Source of the DNA: Allosphingosinicella deserti
GTDB taxonomy: Bacteria > Pseudomonadota > Alphaproteobacteria > Sphingomonadales > Sphingomonadaceae
Length of the DNA: 64,000 nucleotides
NCBI RefSeq assembly: GCF_003012735.1
Contig: NZ_PXYI01000004.1
Coordinates: 62,001 to 126,000 of the forward strand
Direction of reading: 5' to 3'
This document shows, piece by piece, positions 1 through 8,658 of the stretch (its first letter is position 1; each line of letters opens with the position of its first letter). The notes under the pieces are model-generated. The model saw only the letters and a list, made by a program, of their open reading frames with translations. It was not told where the DNA came from and searched no databases. A program made the translations under genes and the position numbers.

Positions 1-1
1 G

Positions 2-52
2 ACAGGCTCGGTCAGCCCCACGGCCTTCGACAGCGGCCGCCTGTTCGTCTAG
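2..52 (+). CDS. C-terminal tail of an upstream gene (partial)
   Basis: An open frame runs in from the left edge and ends at TAG 50-52, giving a tail that ends SGRLFV. Its stop overlaps the GTG at 52 that could start dnaX, the kind of tight junction seen in operons. Only 16 residues are visible, so the family cannot be named and the frame could be fortuitous. Confidence 0.3.
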   Translation, partial: TGSVSPTAFDSGRLFV

Positions 53-1884
53 TGTTCCCGCCGATGGCAACCGAATCCGATTCCCCCGACGCGCTCTCCT
101 TCGGCCTTGGCCTGGACGAGCCTCCGCAGCCCGCGAAACCTGAACCCGCGGCCGCTGCGCAGCCCTATCGGGTGCTCGCGCGCAAATACCGGCCGCAGAG
201 CTTCGAGGAGCTGATCGGCCAGGATGCGATGGTCCAGACGCTTGGCAACGCGATCAAGCGTGACCGGCTCGCCCACGCTTTCCTGATGACCGGGGTCCGC
301 GGGGTCGGCAAGACCTCGACGGCGCGCCTGATTGCCAAGGCGCTCAACTGCATCGGTCCGGACGGCACCGGCGGGCCGACGATCAGCCCGTGCAATGTCT
401 GCGAGCCCTGCCGTGCGATCGCGGAGGGGCGGCATATCGACGTCGTCGAGATGGACGCGGCAAGCCATACCGGCGTCGACGACGTCCGCGAGATCATCGA
501 GGCGGTGCGCTACGCGGCGGTCTCGGCGCGGTACAAGATCTACATCATCGACGAAGTCCACATGCTGTCGAAGAATGCGTTCAACGCGCTTCTGAAGACC
601 CTCGAGGAACCGCCCGCCCACGTCAAATTCCTGTTCGCCACCACCGAGGTGAACAAGGTCCCGATCACCGTCCTCTCGCGCTGCCAGCGCTTCGATCTGC
701 GCCGCATCCCGGCCGAGAAGCTTGCCGACCATTTTGCCGAAGTGTCGCGGCTCGAGGGCGTGGAGGTCGAGCCCGAGGCGCTCGCGTTGATCGCCCGCGC
801 GGCCGAGGGCTCGGCACGCGACGGCCTCTCGATCCTCGACCAGGCGATCGCCCATGGGTCGGGCGGGGTCAGCGCGGAGCAGGTGCGGGCGATGCTCGGC
901 CTCTCTGATCGCGGCGCGATTCGCGGTCTGCTGGGCCTGCTTCTCGCCGGCGACGCCCGGGCCGCGCTCGAATCGCTGCGCGGGCAATATGATCTGGGCG
1001 TAGAGCCGTCGGCGGTGCTGCGCGGCCTGCTCGAGAGTGTCCACGGCATCACCCGTGCCAAGGTTGGCGGTGTGGATGACCGCGCCCAGTCGGCCGAGGA
1101 GCGCGAAGCCTATGCGGAGTGGGCGGGCCGCCTCTCCCATGCGGTGGTTCACCGGCTTTGGCAGTTGCTGCTCAAGGGGCTTGCGGAGGTGCACAGTGCG
1201 CCGATGCCGCTGGAGGCGGCGGAGATGGCATTGCTCCGGGTCATCCACGCCTCGGAAATGCCCGATCCCGGTGCCCTGCTCGAACGGCTTGCCAATGGCG
1301 AGGCGCTGCCGGTGCGCGCTCCGTCCGCAGCGCCTGCCGCTGCTGGGAGCGCACCGCTAGCCCAGGCGACGCCCACCGCAATCCCGCTTGTACAAGCCGC
1401 TGCCGTCGAACCGGCAGCCGCTGAACTTCCGACTGCTGAACCTGCGGCTGCCGAACCTCCAGCTGCGCCGCCGCCGCCGCCGTCCCCGATCGCGGAAACC
1501 GCGTCCAGGGCCGCGCCAGCAAGCTACAAGGATCTGATCGAGACGCTTGCGCTCAAGGGCAAGCCGCACCTGGCCCAGCAGCTCCACGATTTCTGCGGCC
1601 TCGTGCGCTATGCGCCGCCGGAAATCGCGATTCGCCCGGTGAAGCCGATGTCGAGCGACCTCGTCCGGGATCTCGGCGCCGCGCTCAAGGGACTGACCGG
1701 CGAGACCTGGCAGGTCACCGCGGAGGACGGTAAGGCCGAGCCGACCCTGCTCGAGCAGGAGAAGATGGCGGCGGAGGCCGAGCGCCAGAGCGTGCTCGAT
1801 TCGCCGCTGGTCAAGGCTGCGTTTGACGCCTTCCCTGGCGCCGAGCTGGCCGCCTATACTCTTGACGAACAACGGAGTGCGTAA
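52..1884 (+). CDS. dnaX: DNA polymerase III subunits gamma/tau
   Basis: Clamp-loader ATPase of the replicative polymerase. It loads the beta clamp and, as tau, links polymerase cores to the helicase. Numbered from the GTG at 52, the Walker A motif GVRGVGKTS is at residues 81-89. The zinc-binding cysteines characteristic of DnaX follow at 100, 114, 117 and 120, then the Walker B/sensor segment DEVHMLSK. Residues about 425-490 form an Ala/Pro-rich linker, followed by a C-terminal tau-like domain. The length of 610 residues suits an alphaproteobacterial DnaX. The start may be GTG 52, overlapping the upstream stop, or the in-frame ATG at 64. ybaB follows with a one-base stop/start overlap, the conserved dnaX-ybaB pairing. 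I saw no obvious A-rich slippage site for making gamma, so tau may be the main product. Confidence 0.97.
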   Translation: MFPPMATESDSPDALSFGLGLDEPPQPAKPEPAAAAQPYRVLARKYRPQSFEELIGQDAMVQTLGNAIKRDRLAHAFLMTGVRGVGKTSTARLIAKALNCIGPDGTGGPTISPCNVCEPCRAIAEGRHIDVVEMDAASHTGVDDVREIIEAVRYAAVSARYKIYIIDEVHMLSKNAFNALLKTLEEPPAHVKFLFATTEVNKVPITVLSRCQRFDLRRIPAEKLADHFAEVSRLEGVEVEPEALALIARAAEGSARDGLSILDQAIAHGSGGVSAEQVRAMLGLSDRGAIRGLLGLLLAGDARAALESLRGQYDLGVEPSAVLRGLLESVHGITRAKVGGVDDRAQSAEEREAYAEWAGRLSHAVVHRLWQLLLKGLAEVHSAPMPLEAAEMALLRVIHASEMPDPGALLERLANGEALPVRAPSAAPAAAGSAPLAQATPTAIPLVQAAAVEPAAAELPTAEPAAAEPPAAPPPPPSPIAETASRAAPASYKDLIETLALKGKPHLAQQLHDFCGLVRYAPPEIAIRPVKPMSSDLVRDLGAALKGLTGETWQVTAEDGKAEPTLLEQEKMAAEAERQSVLDSPLVKAAFDAFPGAELAAYTLDEQRSA

Positions 1885-2207
1885 TGCCCAATCTCGACGA
1901 ACTCATGAAGATGGCCCAGGAAGCCCAGGCCAAGCTGATGCAGGCCCATGAAGGCCTCGACAAAGTAGAGGTCGAGGGCGCGTCCGGCGGCGGTCTGGTC
2001 AAGGTGCGGGCCTCGGCCAAGGGCCAGATCCTCGGCATCGACATCGACGAAAGCCTGCTCCAGCCGAGCGAGAAGAACATGGTCGAGGATCTCGTCGCCG
2101 CCGCGATCAACGATGCGCGCGCCAAGGCCGACGAAGCCGCAAAGGGCGCGATGGCCGATGTCACGGGCGGTCTCCAGCTTCCCCCAGGCTTCAAGATGCC
2201 GTTCTGA
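1884..2207 (+). CDS. ybaB: YbaB/EbfC family nucleoid-associated protein
   Basis: Small (107 residues) DNA-binding protein of the YbaB/EbfC family. Members form dimers that bind DNA with little sequence preference and are often coupled to dnaX and recR. The family pattern is clear: an N-terminal helix rich in M, Q, A and K, a glycine-rich turn with EGASGGGLV, and the IDIDESLL segment, ending in a hydrophobic PPGFKMPF tail. The ATG shares its A with the TAA of dnaX, so translation is very likely coupled. recR does not follow. The next feature is an inverted repeat and then a minus-strand gene. Confidence 0.95.
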   Translation: MPNLDELMKMAQEAQAKLMQAHEGLDKVEVEGASGGGLVKVRASAKGQILGIDIDESLLQPSEKNMVEDLVAAAINDARAKADEAAKGAMADVTGGLQLPPGFKMPF

Positions 2208-2211
2208 TCAA

Positions 2212-2236
2212 CCCATCGAAGTGGCACTTCGATGGG
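2212..2236 (+). terminator. Hairpin after ybaB
   Basis: A perfect 11-bp inverted repeat (CCCATCGAAGT / ACTTCGATGGG, 3-base loop) starts five bases after the ybaB stop. No T-run follows, so it is either a non-canonical terminator or a 3-prime mRNA-stabilising structure for the dnaX-ybaB transcript. Confidence 0.6.
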
Positions 2237-2243
2237 GCTCGGC

Positions 2244-2356
2244 GGCCGGGATCTCAGGAAGAAGCGCGGAGTGCTCTCCTTGCTGACCGTCTGCCGATCG
2301 CCAAAGAATCCGATGCCTTTTCCTCCCTGAGATCCCGGCCTTGCCGGGATGACGGC
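2244..2356. repeat. REP-like palindromic intergenic repeat
   Basis: Two 15-base arms, 2244-2258 and 2326-2340, are exact reverse complements (GGCCGGGATCTCAGG and its complement). The right arm runs into a second small palindrome, CCCGGCCTTGCCGGG, and ends GATGACGG. This architecture resembles the dispersed palindromic repeats common between sphingomonad genes. No other copy was noticed in this window, so the repeat family assignment is an inference. Confidence 0.5.
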
Positions 2357-2374
2357 GAGGGGAGGGCGTTCGGC

Positions 2375-3325
2375 CTAGATCTCGTTGCTCTCGGCGGGGG
2401 GCGCCGGCCCCTCTTCTTCGATCACCGGCGCCGCATCCGCCTGCGGCTGCTCATATTCCTCGCCGGGGAGTTCCGTCGGGGCGCGCGCAGGTAGCGGTTT
2501 CGGAGTGGTCCTCGCCTTCTTCTTCGGTGCGGTCGGCTCGGCCGCCTCGCGGTTCGACGGTGCCGTCCTGCCCTCATAGACGCAGGCATCCAGCCCCTCA
2601 CGGGCGACGACGCCGATTCGTCCGGTGATCGAATTGCCGTATCGGCGGGTGAAGCCCTTGGGAGCGGTGGCGCCCCGTTTCTTGGGCAGAGGCAGGATGG
2701 CGGCGATGCGGGCGGCTTCGACTCGGCTCATCGTCGAGGCATCATGATTGAAGTAGCGCTCGGCACCGGCATTGACACCATAGGTGCCGATGCCGGTTTC
2801 GGCGACGTTGAGATAGACCTCCATGATCCGCCGCTTGCCCCACAAATTCTCAATCAGCAGGGTGTAATAGGCCTCCAGGCCTTTGCGGAAGTAGCCGCCG
2901 CCCTGCCAGAGGAAGGCATTCTTGGCGGTCTGCTGGCTGATCGTCGAGCCGCCCCGGATGATCTTGCCGCCGCGTGCATTGCGGCGCATCGCCGCAGCGA
3001 TCGCGTCCTGATCGAAGCCCGAATGGGTGCAGAATTTGCTGTCTTCGGCCGCGACCACCGCACGAACCATGTCGCGATCGATCTCGTCGATCCCCATCCA
3101 GTCGCTGGTCGCCGATCGTCCGGACACCATGTCGCCGATCATCGTGACGGTGATTGGCGGATTCACGAAGCGGTAGAGCAGCACCCACAGGACGCTGACC
3201 AGCAGGAAGAGGAAGACTGCCTTGATGATCCAGCCGAGAATGCGGCCGAGCCAGCCGCGGCGGGACGGGGAGCGACGGCCCCCGGAACGAGGACGTGACG
3301 TGGGGCGGGAGGCAGCGCGGGCCAT
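2375..3325 (-). CDS. mtgA: Monofunctional peptidoglycan glycosyltransferase
   Basis: GT51 transglycosylase that polymerises lipid II into glycan strands, anchored in the inner membrane. A basic, Arg/Ser-rich N-terminus is followed by one membrane segment (about residues 28-50). GT51 motifs follow: EDSKFCTHSGFD with the catalytic-type Glu, then the RGGSTISQQTAKN motif, and later the conserved NVAETG and GAERYF segments. There is no transpeptidase domain. The 316-residue length exceeds the usual 225-250 because of a C-terminal Pro/Ala/Glu-rich tail (about residues 245-316) with no recognisable domain. It lies downstream of rpoH on the same strand, separated by a strong terminator, so it probably has its own promoter. 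Confidence 0.93.
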   Translation of the reverse strand: MARAASRPTSRPRSGGRRSPSRRGWLGRILGWIIKAVFLFLLVSVLWVLLYRFVNPPITVTMIGDMVSGRSATSDWMGIDEIDRDMVRAVVAAEDSKFCTHSGFDQDAIAAAMRRNARGGKIIRGGSTISQQTAKNAFLWQGGGYFRKGLEAYYTLLIENLWGKRRIMEVYLNVAETGIGTYGVNAGAERYFNHDASTMSRVEAARIAAILPLPKKRGATAPKGFTRRYGNSITGRIGVVAREGLDACVYEGRTAPSNREAAEPTAPKKKARTTPKPLPARAPTELPGEEYEQPQADAAPVIEEEGPAPPAESNEI

Positions 3326-3343
3326 TTCCGTCTAGCAGACACG

Positions 3344-3377
3344 AAAATGCCCCTCCCTGCGGCGCAGGAAGGGGCAT
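3344..3377 (-). terminator. Rho-independent terminator of rpoH
   Basis: Read on the minus strand, a 14-base arm ATGCCCCTTCCTGC pairs with GCAGGGAGGGGCAT across a 3-base loop (one G-T position) and is followed by TTTT. This is a classic intrinsic terminator placed 12 bases after the rpoH stop and just before mtgA. Confidence 0.88.
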
Positions 3378-3389
3378 CTTTGCCTTGGA

Positions 3390-4292
3390 TCAGCCGGCGG
3401 TCAGCAGGCGGCGTTCGCCGGCCAGGTTCATCAGCGCCTTCTGGAGCTTCTCGAACGCCCGGACTTCGATCTGCCGGATGCGCTCGCGGCTGACGTCATA
3501 GACCTGGCTGAGCTCCTCGAGCGTCTTCGGCTCATCGGTCAGGCGGCGCTCGGTAAGGATGTGCTTCTCACGGTCGTTGAGCGCCTGCATCGCCTCGAGC
3601 AGCAGCTCGTGCCGTACCTTCGATTCCTGCGCTTCGGCGACGCGTTCGTCCTGCAGCGGATCGGTGTCGACCAGCCAATCCTGCCACTGGCCTTCGCCTT
3701 CCTCGCGGAGCGAGACGTTGAGCGACGTGTCGCCGCCCATCGCCATGCGACGGTTCATCGACACCACGTCCTCTTCGGAGACGCCGAGATCGGTGGCGAT
3801 CTTGGTGACGTCCTCGGGCTTGAGGTCGCCGTCTTCGAACGCTTCGATCTGATTCTTCATCCGCCGCAGGTTGAAGAACAATTTCTTCTGGGCAGCGGTG
3901 GTGCCCATTTTAACCAGGCTCCACGAGCGCAGGATATATTCCTGGATCGAGGCGCGGATCCACCACATCGCATAGGTCGCGAGGCGGAAGCCCCTTTCAG
4001 GCTCGAACTTCTTCACGCCCTGCATCAGGCCGATATTGCCCTCCGAGATCAGCTCGGCAGTGGGCAGGCCGTAGCCGCGATAGCCCATGGCGATCTTGGC
4101 GACGAGGCGAAGGTGCGAGTTGACGAGCTTGGCGGCAGCCTCAGTGTCCTGATGCTCCGTCCAGCGCTTCGCCAGCATATATTCCTCCTCGGGGGCGAGG
4201 ATCGGAAATTTCTTGATCTCGGAGAGGTAGCGGTTGAGGCCCGCCTCGCCGCCCATTGCGGGGATGGTCGCAACGTTTCTTCCGCTAGCCAT
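3390..4292 (-). CDS. rpoH: RNA polymerase heat-shock sigma factor (sigma-32)
   Basis: Alternative sigma factor directing transcription of chaperone and protease genes. Region 2 is recognisable from the AKRWTEHQDTEAAAKLVNSHLRLV and GLMQGVKKFEPERGFRLATYAMWWIRASIQEYILRSW stretches. The RpoH box of this sigma class, QKKLFFNLR, sits at about residues 129-137. Region 4 carries the helix-turn-helix in LEELSQVYDVSRERIRQIE. The start is ATG 4292, preceded by AGGGAG, which gives 300 residues, the usual size. A longer frame to 4352 exists but adds unrelated residues. It is transcribed in the same direction as the rluD-like gene upstream and ends at a strong terminator. Alphaproteobacteria often have two RpoH copies, and only one is here. 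Confidence 0.96.
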   Translation of the reverse strand: MASGRNVATIPAMGGEAGLNRYLSEIKKFPILAPEEEYMLAKRWTEHQDTEAAAKLVNSHLRLVAKIAMGYRGYGLPTAELISEGNIGLMQGVKKFEPERGFRLATYAMWWIRASIQEYILRSWSLVKMGTTAAQKKLFFNLRRMKNQIEAFEDGDLKPEDVTKIATDLGVSEEDVVSMNRRMAMGGDTSLNVSLREEGEGQWQDWLVDTDPLQDERVAEAQESKVRHELLLEAMQALNDREKHILTERRLTDEPKTLEELSQVYDVSRERIRQIEVRAFEKLQKALMNLAGERRLLTAG

Positions 4293-4348
4293 ATTTCTTA
4301 ACTCCCTACCAGCTACGCTGTTCTGCTCTGCGCCGGTCCGCTGGGGGC

Positions 4349-5305
4349 TCATACCGAGAGCCCGCTTAACAGTTCCTGCATATCGGACGGAATGGCGCTT
4401 TTGAACGACAAGTTTTCACGAGAGACCGGGTGGATAAACCCGAGCTCCGCCGCGTGCAGAGCCTGTCGCTCGAAAGTCAGTGTTTTCAATAACTCACGAT
4501 GGGCCGGACGGGTCCGCCCATAAACCGGATCGCCGATCAACGGGTGGCCGAGCGAGGTCATGTGGACCCGAACCTGATGCGTTCGCCCGGTTTCGAGTCG
4601 GCATTCGACCAGCGCGGCCTCCCGCAACGACCGCACCATGGCATAGTGAGTCACGGCCCGCTTGCCGCGATCACCCCCGACGATCGCCATCTTCTGGCGG
4701 TTGGCCGACGAGCGGGCGAGCGGCGCATCGACCTTGCCGGACGACGGGTTCGGAACGCCGGCGACGATCGCCTGGTAACGGCGGTCGATGCTGTGTCTCG
4801 CGAACTGCGCCGCCAGCCCTTCATGGGCGACATCGGTCTTGGCGACCACCAGCAGCCCGGACGTGTCCTTGTCGATGCGGTGGACGATCCCCGGTCGTGC
4901 CACCCCGCCGATCCCGGACAGGCGCCCGGCACAATGGTGGAGCAAAGCGTTGACCAAGGTCCCGTCGTAATTCCCTGCGGCGGGATGGACGACCATTCCC
5001 GCCGGCTTGTCCACGACGAGCAGATGATCGTCCTCGTAAACCAGGTCGAGGGCGATGGCCTGCGGTTCGTTGTGCGCCGGTTCGGGTACGGGAATTGTAA
5101 CCTCGTAGGCGCCGCCCGCCACCGCCTTGGAGGCCGGATCGCGAACCAGATCTCCCGCCGGCCCGATCACCTGCCCGCTGCTGATCAGCGCCTTCAGCCG
5201 CTCACGCGACAGGGTCGGCACCGCAGCCGCAAGCGCTCGGTCCAGACGCCACCCATGGGCATCTGCGGCGAGCGTGGCGGTGATCGAGTTTCCCCCCCGG
5301 GTCAT
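4349..5305 (-). CDS. rluD: RluA/RluD family 23S rRNA pseudouridine synthase
   Basis: Isomerises uridine to pseudouridine in large-subunit rRNA. Residues about 15-65 form an S4 RNA-binding domain (DRALAAAVPTLSRERLKALI). The catalytic domain holds the RluA-family motif HRIDKDTSG with catalytic Asp145. The C-terminus has GRTHQVRVHMTSLGHPLIGDPVYG. The family start MTRGGN at 5305 gives 318 residues. The longer open frame to 5425 has no family-like N-terminus. It lies just upstream of rpoH. The exact target (RluD positions 1911/1915/1917 or another site) cannot be read from sequence alone. Confidence 0.9.
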   Translation of the reverse strand: MTRGGNSITATLAADAHGWRLDRALAAAVPTLSRERLKALISSGQVIGPAGDLVRDPASKAVAGGAYEVTIPVPEPAHNEPQAIALDLVYEDDHLLVVDKPAGMVVHPAAGNYDGTLVNALLHHCAGRLSGIGGVARPGIVHRIDKDTSGLLVVAKTDVAHEGLAAQFARHSIDRRYQAIVAGVPNPSSGKVDAPLARSSANRQKMAIVGGDRGKRAVTHYAMVRSLREAALVECRLETGRTHQVRVHMTSLGHPLIGDPVYGRTRPAHRELLKTLTFERQALHAAELGFIHPVSRENLSFKSAIPSDMQELLSGLSV

Positions 5306-5324
5306 AGGGGCCTGATGTGGTGCG

Positions 5325-5365
5325 GTGCAGCGCGATTTCAAGAGGGAGCGGCATTCGCGCTGCAC
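5325..5365. repeat. Inverted repeat in the rluD/chpT divergent region
   Basis: Ten-base arms GTGCAGCGCG (5325-5334) and CGCGCTGCAC (5356-5365) are exact reverse complements around a 21-base loop, 20 bases upstream of the rluD start. It could fold in the rluD leader RNA or be a protein-binding site. Nothing else in 5306-5554 stood out. Confidence 0.4.
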
Positions 5366-5554
5366 CAGCGTCGTTTTTAGCGGCACCATCCGAATAAGCA
5401 TCGCCAATCCTGTCGATCGAGACACGATCGAAATCGCGCCTTCGGATCGCCCAACGGCAGTTCCGGCAGTGCGCTGGTGGCGTCATGGCCTTGCAAGGAG
5501 ACGCGCGGAGGGCCAATAGGCAGTGGAAGCCAGGGACTGGGGCACGATACCAAC

Positions 5555-6196
5555 ATGAAATCTCACGAATTTGCGAGCCTTCTTTGTTCGCGCCTCTGTC
5601 ATGATCTGCTGTCCCCGGTGGGGGCGCTCAACAACGGTATCGAATTGCTTGCCGACGAGCATGATCCCGAAATGCGCGCCCGCTGCCTCGATCTGCTCGG
5701 CGAGAGCGCCCGCGCCTCGGCAAACAAGCTGAAATTCTTCCGTCTGGCATTCGGTGCAGCCGGAGGGTTCGGCGACGAAGTCGACACGCGCGAGGCGCGG
5801 GTGGCAATCGAAGGCCTGTTCGGCGGCGAGGGGCGGGTGCAACTCGGTTGGATGGTGGACGAGCCGACCATGTCCAAATCGGCGCTGAAGATCCTGCTCA
5901 ACCTCGTCCTCATCGCAGGCGACGCACTGGTTCGCGGCGGCCGGCTCGACGTGGGTGCCGAGCGTCATCCCGCGGGGCTCGACATCGTCGTCCGTGCCGA
6001 GGGGCCGCGGATCGTTCTGGATCCCGAGCTCAAGCGCGCGCTGTTGGGTGAAACCGACGAGCAGGCGATCGCGCCGCGCGCCGCCGCTGCGTGGCTGGTC
6101 CACTCGCTGGTCGTGGAGGCGACCGGAGAAATCCAGGTTGCGGATCAGGAGCCCAACGTATTGCTGATCGGTGCCGCAGTGCCATCCGCCGCCTGA
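5555..6196 (+). CDS. chpT: Histidine phosphotransferase ChpT
   Basis: In Caulobacter and relatives ChpT passes phosphate from the hybrid kinase CckA to CtrA and CpdR, controlling the cell cycle, motility and chemotaxis genes. The protein (213 residues) has the ChpT signature at its N-terminus, SRLCHDLLSPVGALNNGIELL, with phospho-accepting His16. A degenerate Bergerat-like ATPase fold follows, with no nucleotide-binding G-boxes. ATG 5555 was chosen because family similarity begins there. The frame is open back to 5477. It sits 121 bases upstream of cheA, pointing the same way. Confidence 0.9.
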   Translation: MKSHEFASLLCSRLCHDLLSPVGALNNGIELLADEHDPEMRARCLDLLGESARASANKLKFFRLAFGAAGGFGDEVDTREARVAIEGLFGGEGRVQLGWMVDEPTMSKSALKILLNLVLIAGDALVRGGRLDVGAERHPAGLDIVVRAEGPRIVLDPELKRALLGETDEQAIAPRAAAAWLVHSLVVEATGEIQVADQEPNVLLIGAAVPSAA

Positions 6197-6256
6197 CAGC
6201 TTCGGCGCTGTCGCAGCGGCACCGCGCCGTGAAAAACCCGGTCGCTGAACAGGCAC

Positions 6257-6275
6257 AGTAAACGGCTTCTTTACT
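6257..6275. promoter_or_regulatory. Inverted repeat in front of cheA
   Basis: AGTAAA and TTTACT flank seven bases, 43 bases upstream of cheA, in an AT-richer patch. The 7-base spacing recalls the two half-sites of CtrA boxes (TTAA-N7-TTAA), but the half-sites do not match that consensus. Regulation by CtrA is only a suggestion prompted by the neighbouring chpT. Confidence 0.3.
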
Positions 6276-6317
6276 TCTCCCGCTCCATAGCGGCCCTGCA
6301 AGCAAGCGGCAGGGGCC

Positions 6318-8657
6318 ATGGACGATCTCATCGGCGATTTCATCGCAGAGACACGAGAAATGCTGGGGGCCCTGGGCGGCGAAGTCGTTGCCTGGGAAGC
6401 CGAGCCGCAGGATCGTGCGCGCCTCGACGCCATCTTCCGCTTCGTCCACACCGTCAAAGGCAATTGCGGCTTCTTTGACCTGCCGCGGCTGAACGGCCTC
6501 AGCCATGCCGCGGAAGATGCCCTCGCCGAGGTCCGCTCGGGCAAGCGGTCCGCCGATGCGCGCCTCGTCAACGCCGTGCTCGGCATCCTCGACCGGATCG
6601 GTGAGCTGGTCGAGGCGATGGAAGGCGGGACGGCTCCGCCCGACGACGATGACGCGACGCTCATCGCCGCGCTTTCTGAGATGGTCGACGAGGAAGTCGT
6701 CGCCGCTGCACCGGGTACCGGGGGGCAGCCGCGGGCGCCGGCACGAAGCATTCGCCTGTCGGTGGATCTGCTCGATCGTATGATGAACGGCGTCTCTGAT
6801 CTCGTTCTGGCGCGCAACGAGCTTGCCCGACGGCTGCGCGATTGCGCGATGGAGGTCGAGACCGAGGAAGCGTTCGAACGCGTGTCCGCCTCGATTGCCG
6901 AGGTGCGTGAGGCGATAACCCGGACACGCATGCAGCGAGTCGAGACCCTGTTCGCGCCGTTGCCGCGGATGGTTCGAGATCTCGGCTCGGTGACCGGCAA
7001 AAAGGTGGTGCTGGAGATAGACGGCGGGGATGTCGAACTCGATCGCGAGATGATCGAGATGATCCGTGATCCGCTGACCCACATCATCCGCAATGCGGTC
7101 GATCACGGCATCGAAGCGCCGGGCGAACGACGCCGCGCCGGCAAGAGCGAAGCCGGGCTACTCCGGGTCAGTGCCCGCCAGGCCGGGAATCAGATCCTCA
7201 TCGAGATTGCCGACGACGGCCGCGGCATCGATGCCGAGGCCCTGGTCGCCAAGGCGCTCGGCCATGGCATCATCACGCTCGATCAGGCCGGTCGCATGCC
7301 GCACGAGCGCAAGCTCGCCCTCGTCTTCGAAGCAGGTCTCTCGACTGCGAAGGCGGTCACGTCGATTTCGGGGCGCGGCGTCGGGATGGACGTCGTTCGC
7401 GCCAATGTGGAGCGGATCGGCGGCCTGGTCGATGTCGATTCGACCCTCGGCCATGGCGTGCGGTTCACGCTGCGGGTGCCGCTGACCCTTACCATCATTC
7501 CGGGTCTCATCGTCGAGGCCGGCGGACAGAGCTTTGCCATTCCCCGAAGCGCGATCGACGAGATCGTTCGTATCCGTGCCGCGGGCGTTCGCGTCGAATC
7601 TCTTGCCGGTGCCGGTGTCGTCACCCTGCGCGGCCACCGCTTTGCCGTCATCGCGCTCTCCGATGTGCTCGGCACCGAGCGGCGCAGCGAAGCGGGCGAC
7701 GAATTGCTCGTTCTGCTCAAGACCACGGGCGGCGGCGCCTATGCGCTGGCCGTCGATCAGGTCCATGATCATGAGGAACTGGTGGTCAAGCCGGCGTCAC
7801 CGGCGGTGATGGCAACCGGCCTTTACGCGGGAACGACGCTCGACGGGGACGGGAAACCCGTTTTGCTGCTCGACCCGGCCGGACTCGCCACGCGCTCGGG
7901 AGTCTCGCTCGACCGGATCGAGGTGGAGAATGTTGCCGGCAGTGGCGCGGGCGAAAGCGAGCGGCGTCCGATCCTGCTGTTCACCAGCTTCTCGGGTGCC
8001 AAACGCGCGGTCAGCCTGCCGGCAGTGCACCGCATCGAAGAGGTCGCCGCCTCGACGATCCGGGCCAGCGGCGGGCGCCTCCATATCACGCTTGGCGAGC
8101 AGATCCTGCCGCTGGCCGGCTGCGACACCATCCCGGATCGCGACAAGGTTCACGTCCTTCGCCTCACGGACGGCGTCGAGGAGATCGCTTATGCGGTTGC
8201 GGAGGTGATGGATACGGTGTCGCTCGATGGCGCGCCGGTGCCGTGCCAGCAGCCCGGCGAGGTGCAGGGCGTCGCCCTGGTCGACGGCGAGCAGGTCGAG
8301 CTTCTCGATCTCTTCTGGATCTTCAGCCGCCACGGCGCGGCCGCCCCGCACGCGGACCGGCCCCTCTGCCTGCTGCCGCAGGATGATGCCTGGATGGACA
8401 CGTTCCTGAGGCCGCTCATCGAGAGCGCCGGCTATCGTGTCGCCCGGGTGGGCGAGGCCGCGACGGCCGATCTCGTCATCGTAGACGAAAGCGAGGTCGA
8501 GCCCGACGTCGGCGCGGCGCGTGTCCTCAAGCTGCGCGCCAATCCGGAGCCGCGCGGCGCCAAGGACGACAGCATCCACCGTTATGATCGCGCCGCCCTG
8601 CTCGGCGCGCTGGGCAGCGCGACGAGCACTCCGCGTGCCGCCCGGAAGGAAGCCTGA
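6318..8657 (+). CDS. cheA: Chemotaxis histidine kinase CheA (atypical C-terminus)
   Basis: Central kinase of the chemotaxis array. Domains in order: an N-terminal Hpt with phospho-accepting His44 in FVHTVKGN; a dimerisation region; an HATPase_c domain with the N-box IIRNAVDHGIE and G-boxes ADDGRGID and GRGVGMDVVRANVERIGG; then two successive CheW-like domains. The last ~85 residues resemble a degenerate receiver (WMDTFLRPLIESAGYRV, ADLVIVDES) rather than a complete REC, and no P2 (CheY-binding) domain is evident between Hpt and the dimerisation helix. 779 residues. cheW begins one base after the stop. The two CheW domains and the decayed REC distinguish it from the E. coli layout. Confidence 0.93.
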   Translation: MDDLIGDFIAETREMLGALGGEVVAWEAEPQDRARLDAIFRFVHTVKGNCGFFDLPRLNGLSHAAEDALAEVRSGKRSADARLVNAVLGILDRIGELVEAMEGGTAPPDDDDATLIAALSEMVDEEVVAAAPGTGGQPRAPARSIRLSVDLLDRMMNGVSDLVLARNELARRLRDCAMEVETEEAFERVSASIAEVREAITRTRMQRVETLFAPLPRMVRDLGSVTGKKVVLEIDGGDVELDREMIEMIRDPLTHIIRNAVDHGIEAPGERRRAGKSEAGLLRVSARQAGNQILIEIADDGRGIDAEALVAKALGHGIITLDQAGRMPHERKLALVFEAGLSTAKAVTSISGRGVGMDVVRANVERIGGLVDVDSTLGHGVRFTLRVPLTLTIIPGLIVEAGGQSFAIPRSAIDEIVRIRAAGVRVESLAGAGVVTLRGHRFAVIALSDVLGTERRSEAGDELLVLLKTTGGGAYALAVDQVHDHEELVVKPASPAVMATGLYAGTTLDGDGKPVLLLDPAGLATRSGVSLDRIEVENVAGSGAGESERRPILLFTSFSGAKRAVSLPAVHRIEEVAASTIRASGGRLHITLGEQILPLAGCDTIPDRDKVHVLRLTDGVEEIAYAVAEVMDTVSLDGAPVPCQQPGEVQGVALVDGEQVELLDLFWIFSRHGAAAPHADRPLCLLPQDDAWMDTFLRPLIESAGYRVARVGEAATADLVIVDESEVEPDVGAARVLKLRANPEPRGAKDDSIHRYDRAALLGALGSATSTPRAARKEA

Positions 8658-8658
8658 C

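Noticed and set aside
390-1522. Long overlapping open frames on both strands across dnaX
   Set aside because: High-GC shadow frames; Arg/Gly/Ala-rich translations with no family features, while dnaX is unmistakable.
6257-6275. CtrA box before cheA
   Set aside because: The half-sites AGTAAA/TTTACT do not match TTAA-N7-TTAA; kept only as an inverted repeat.
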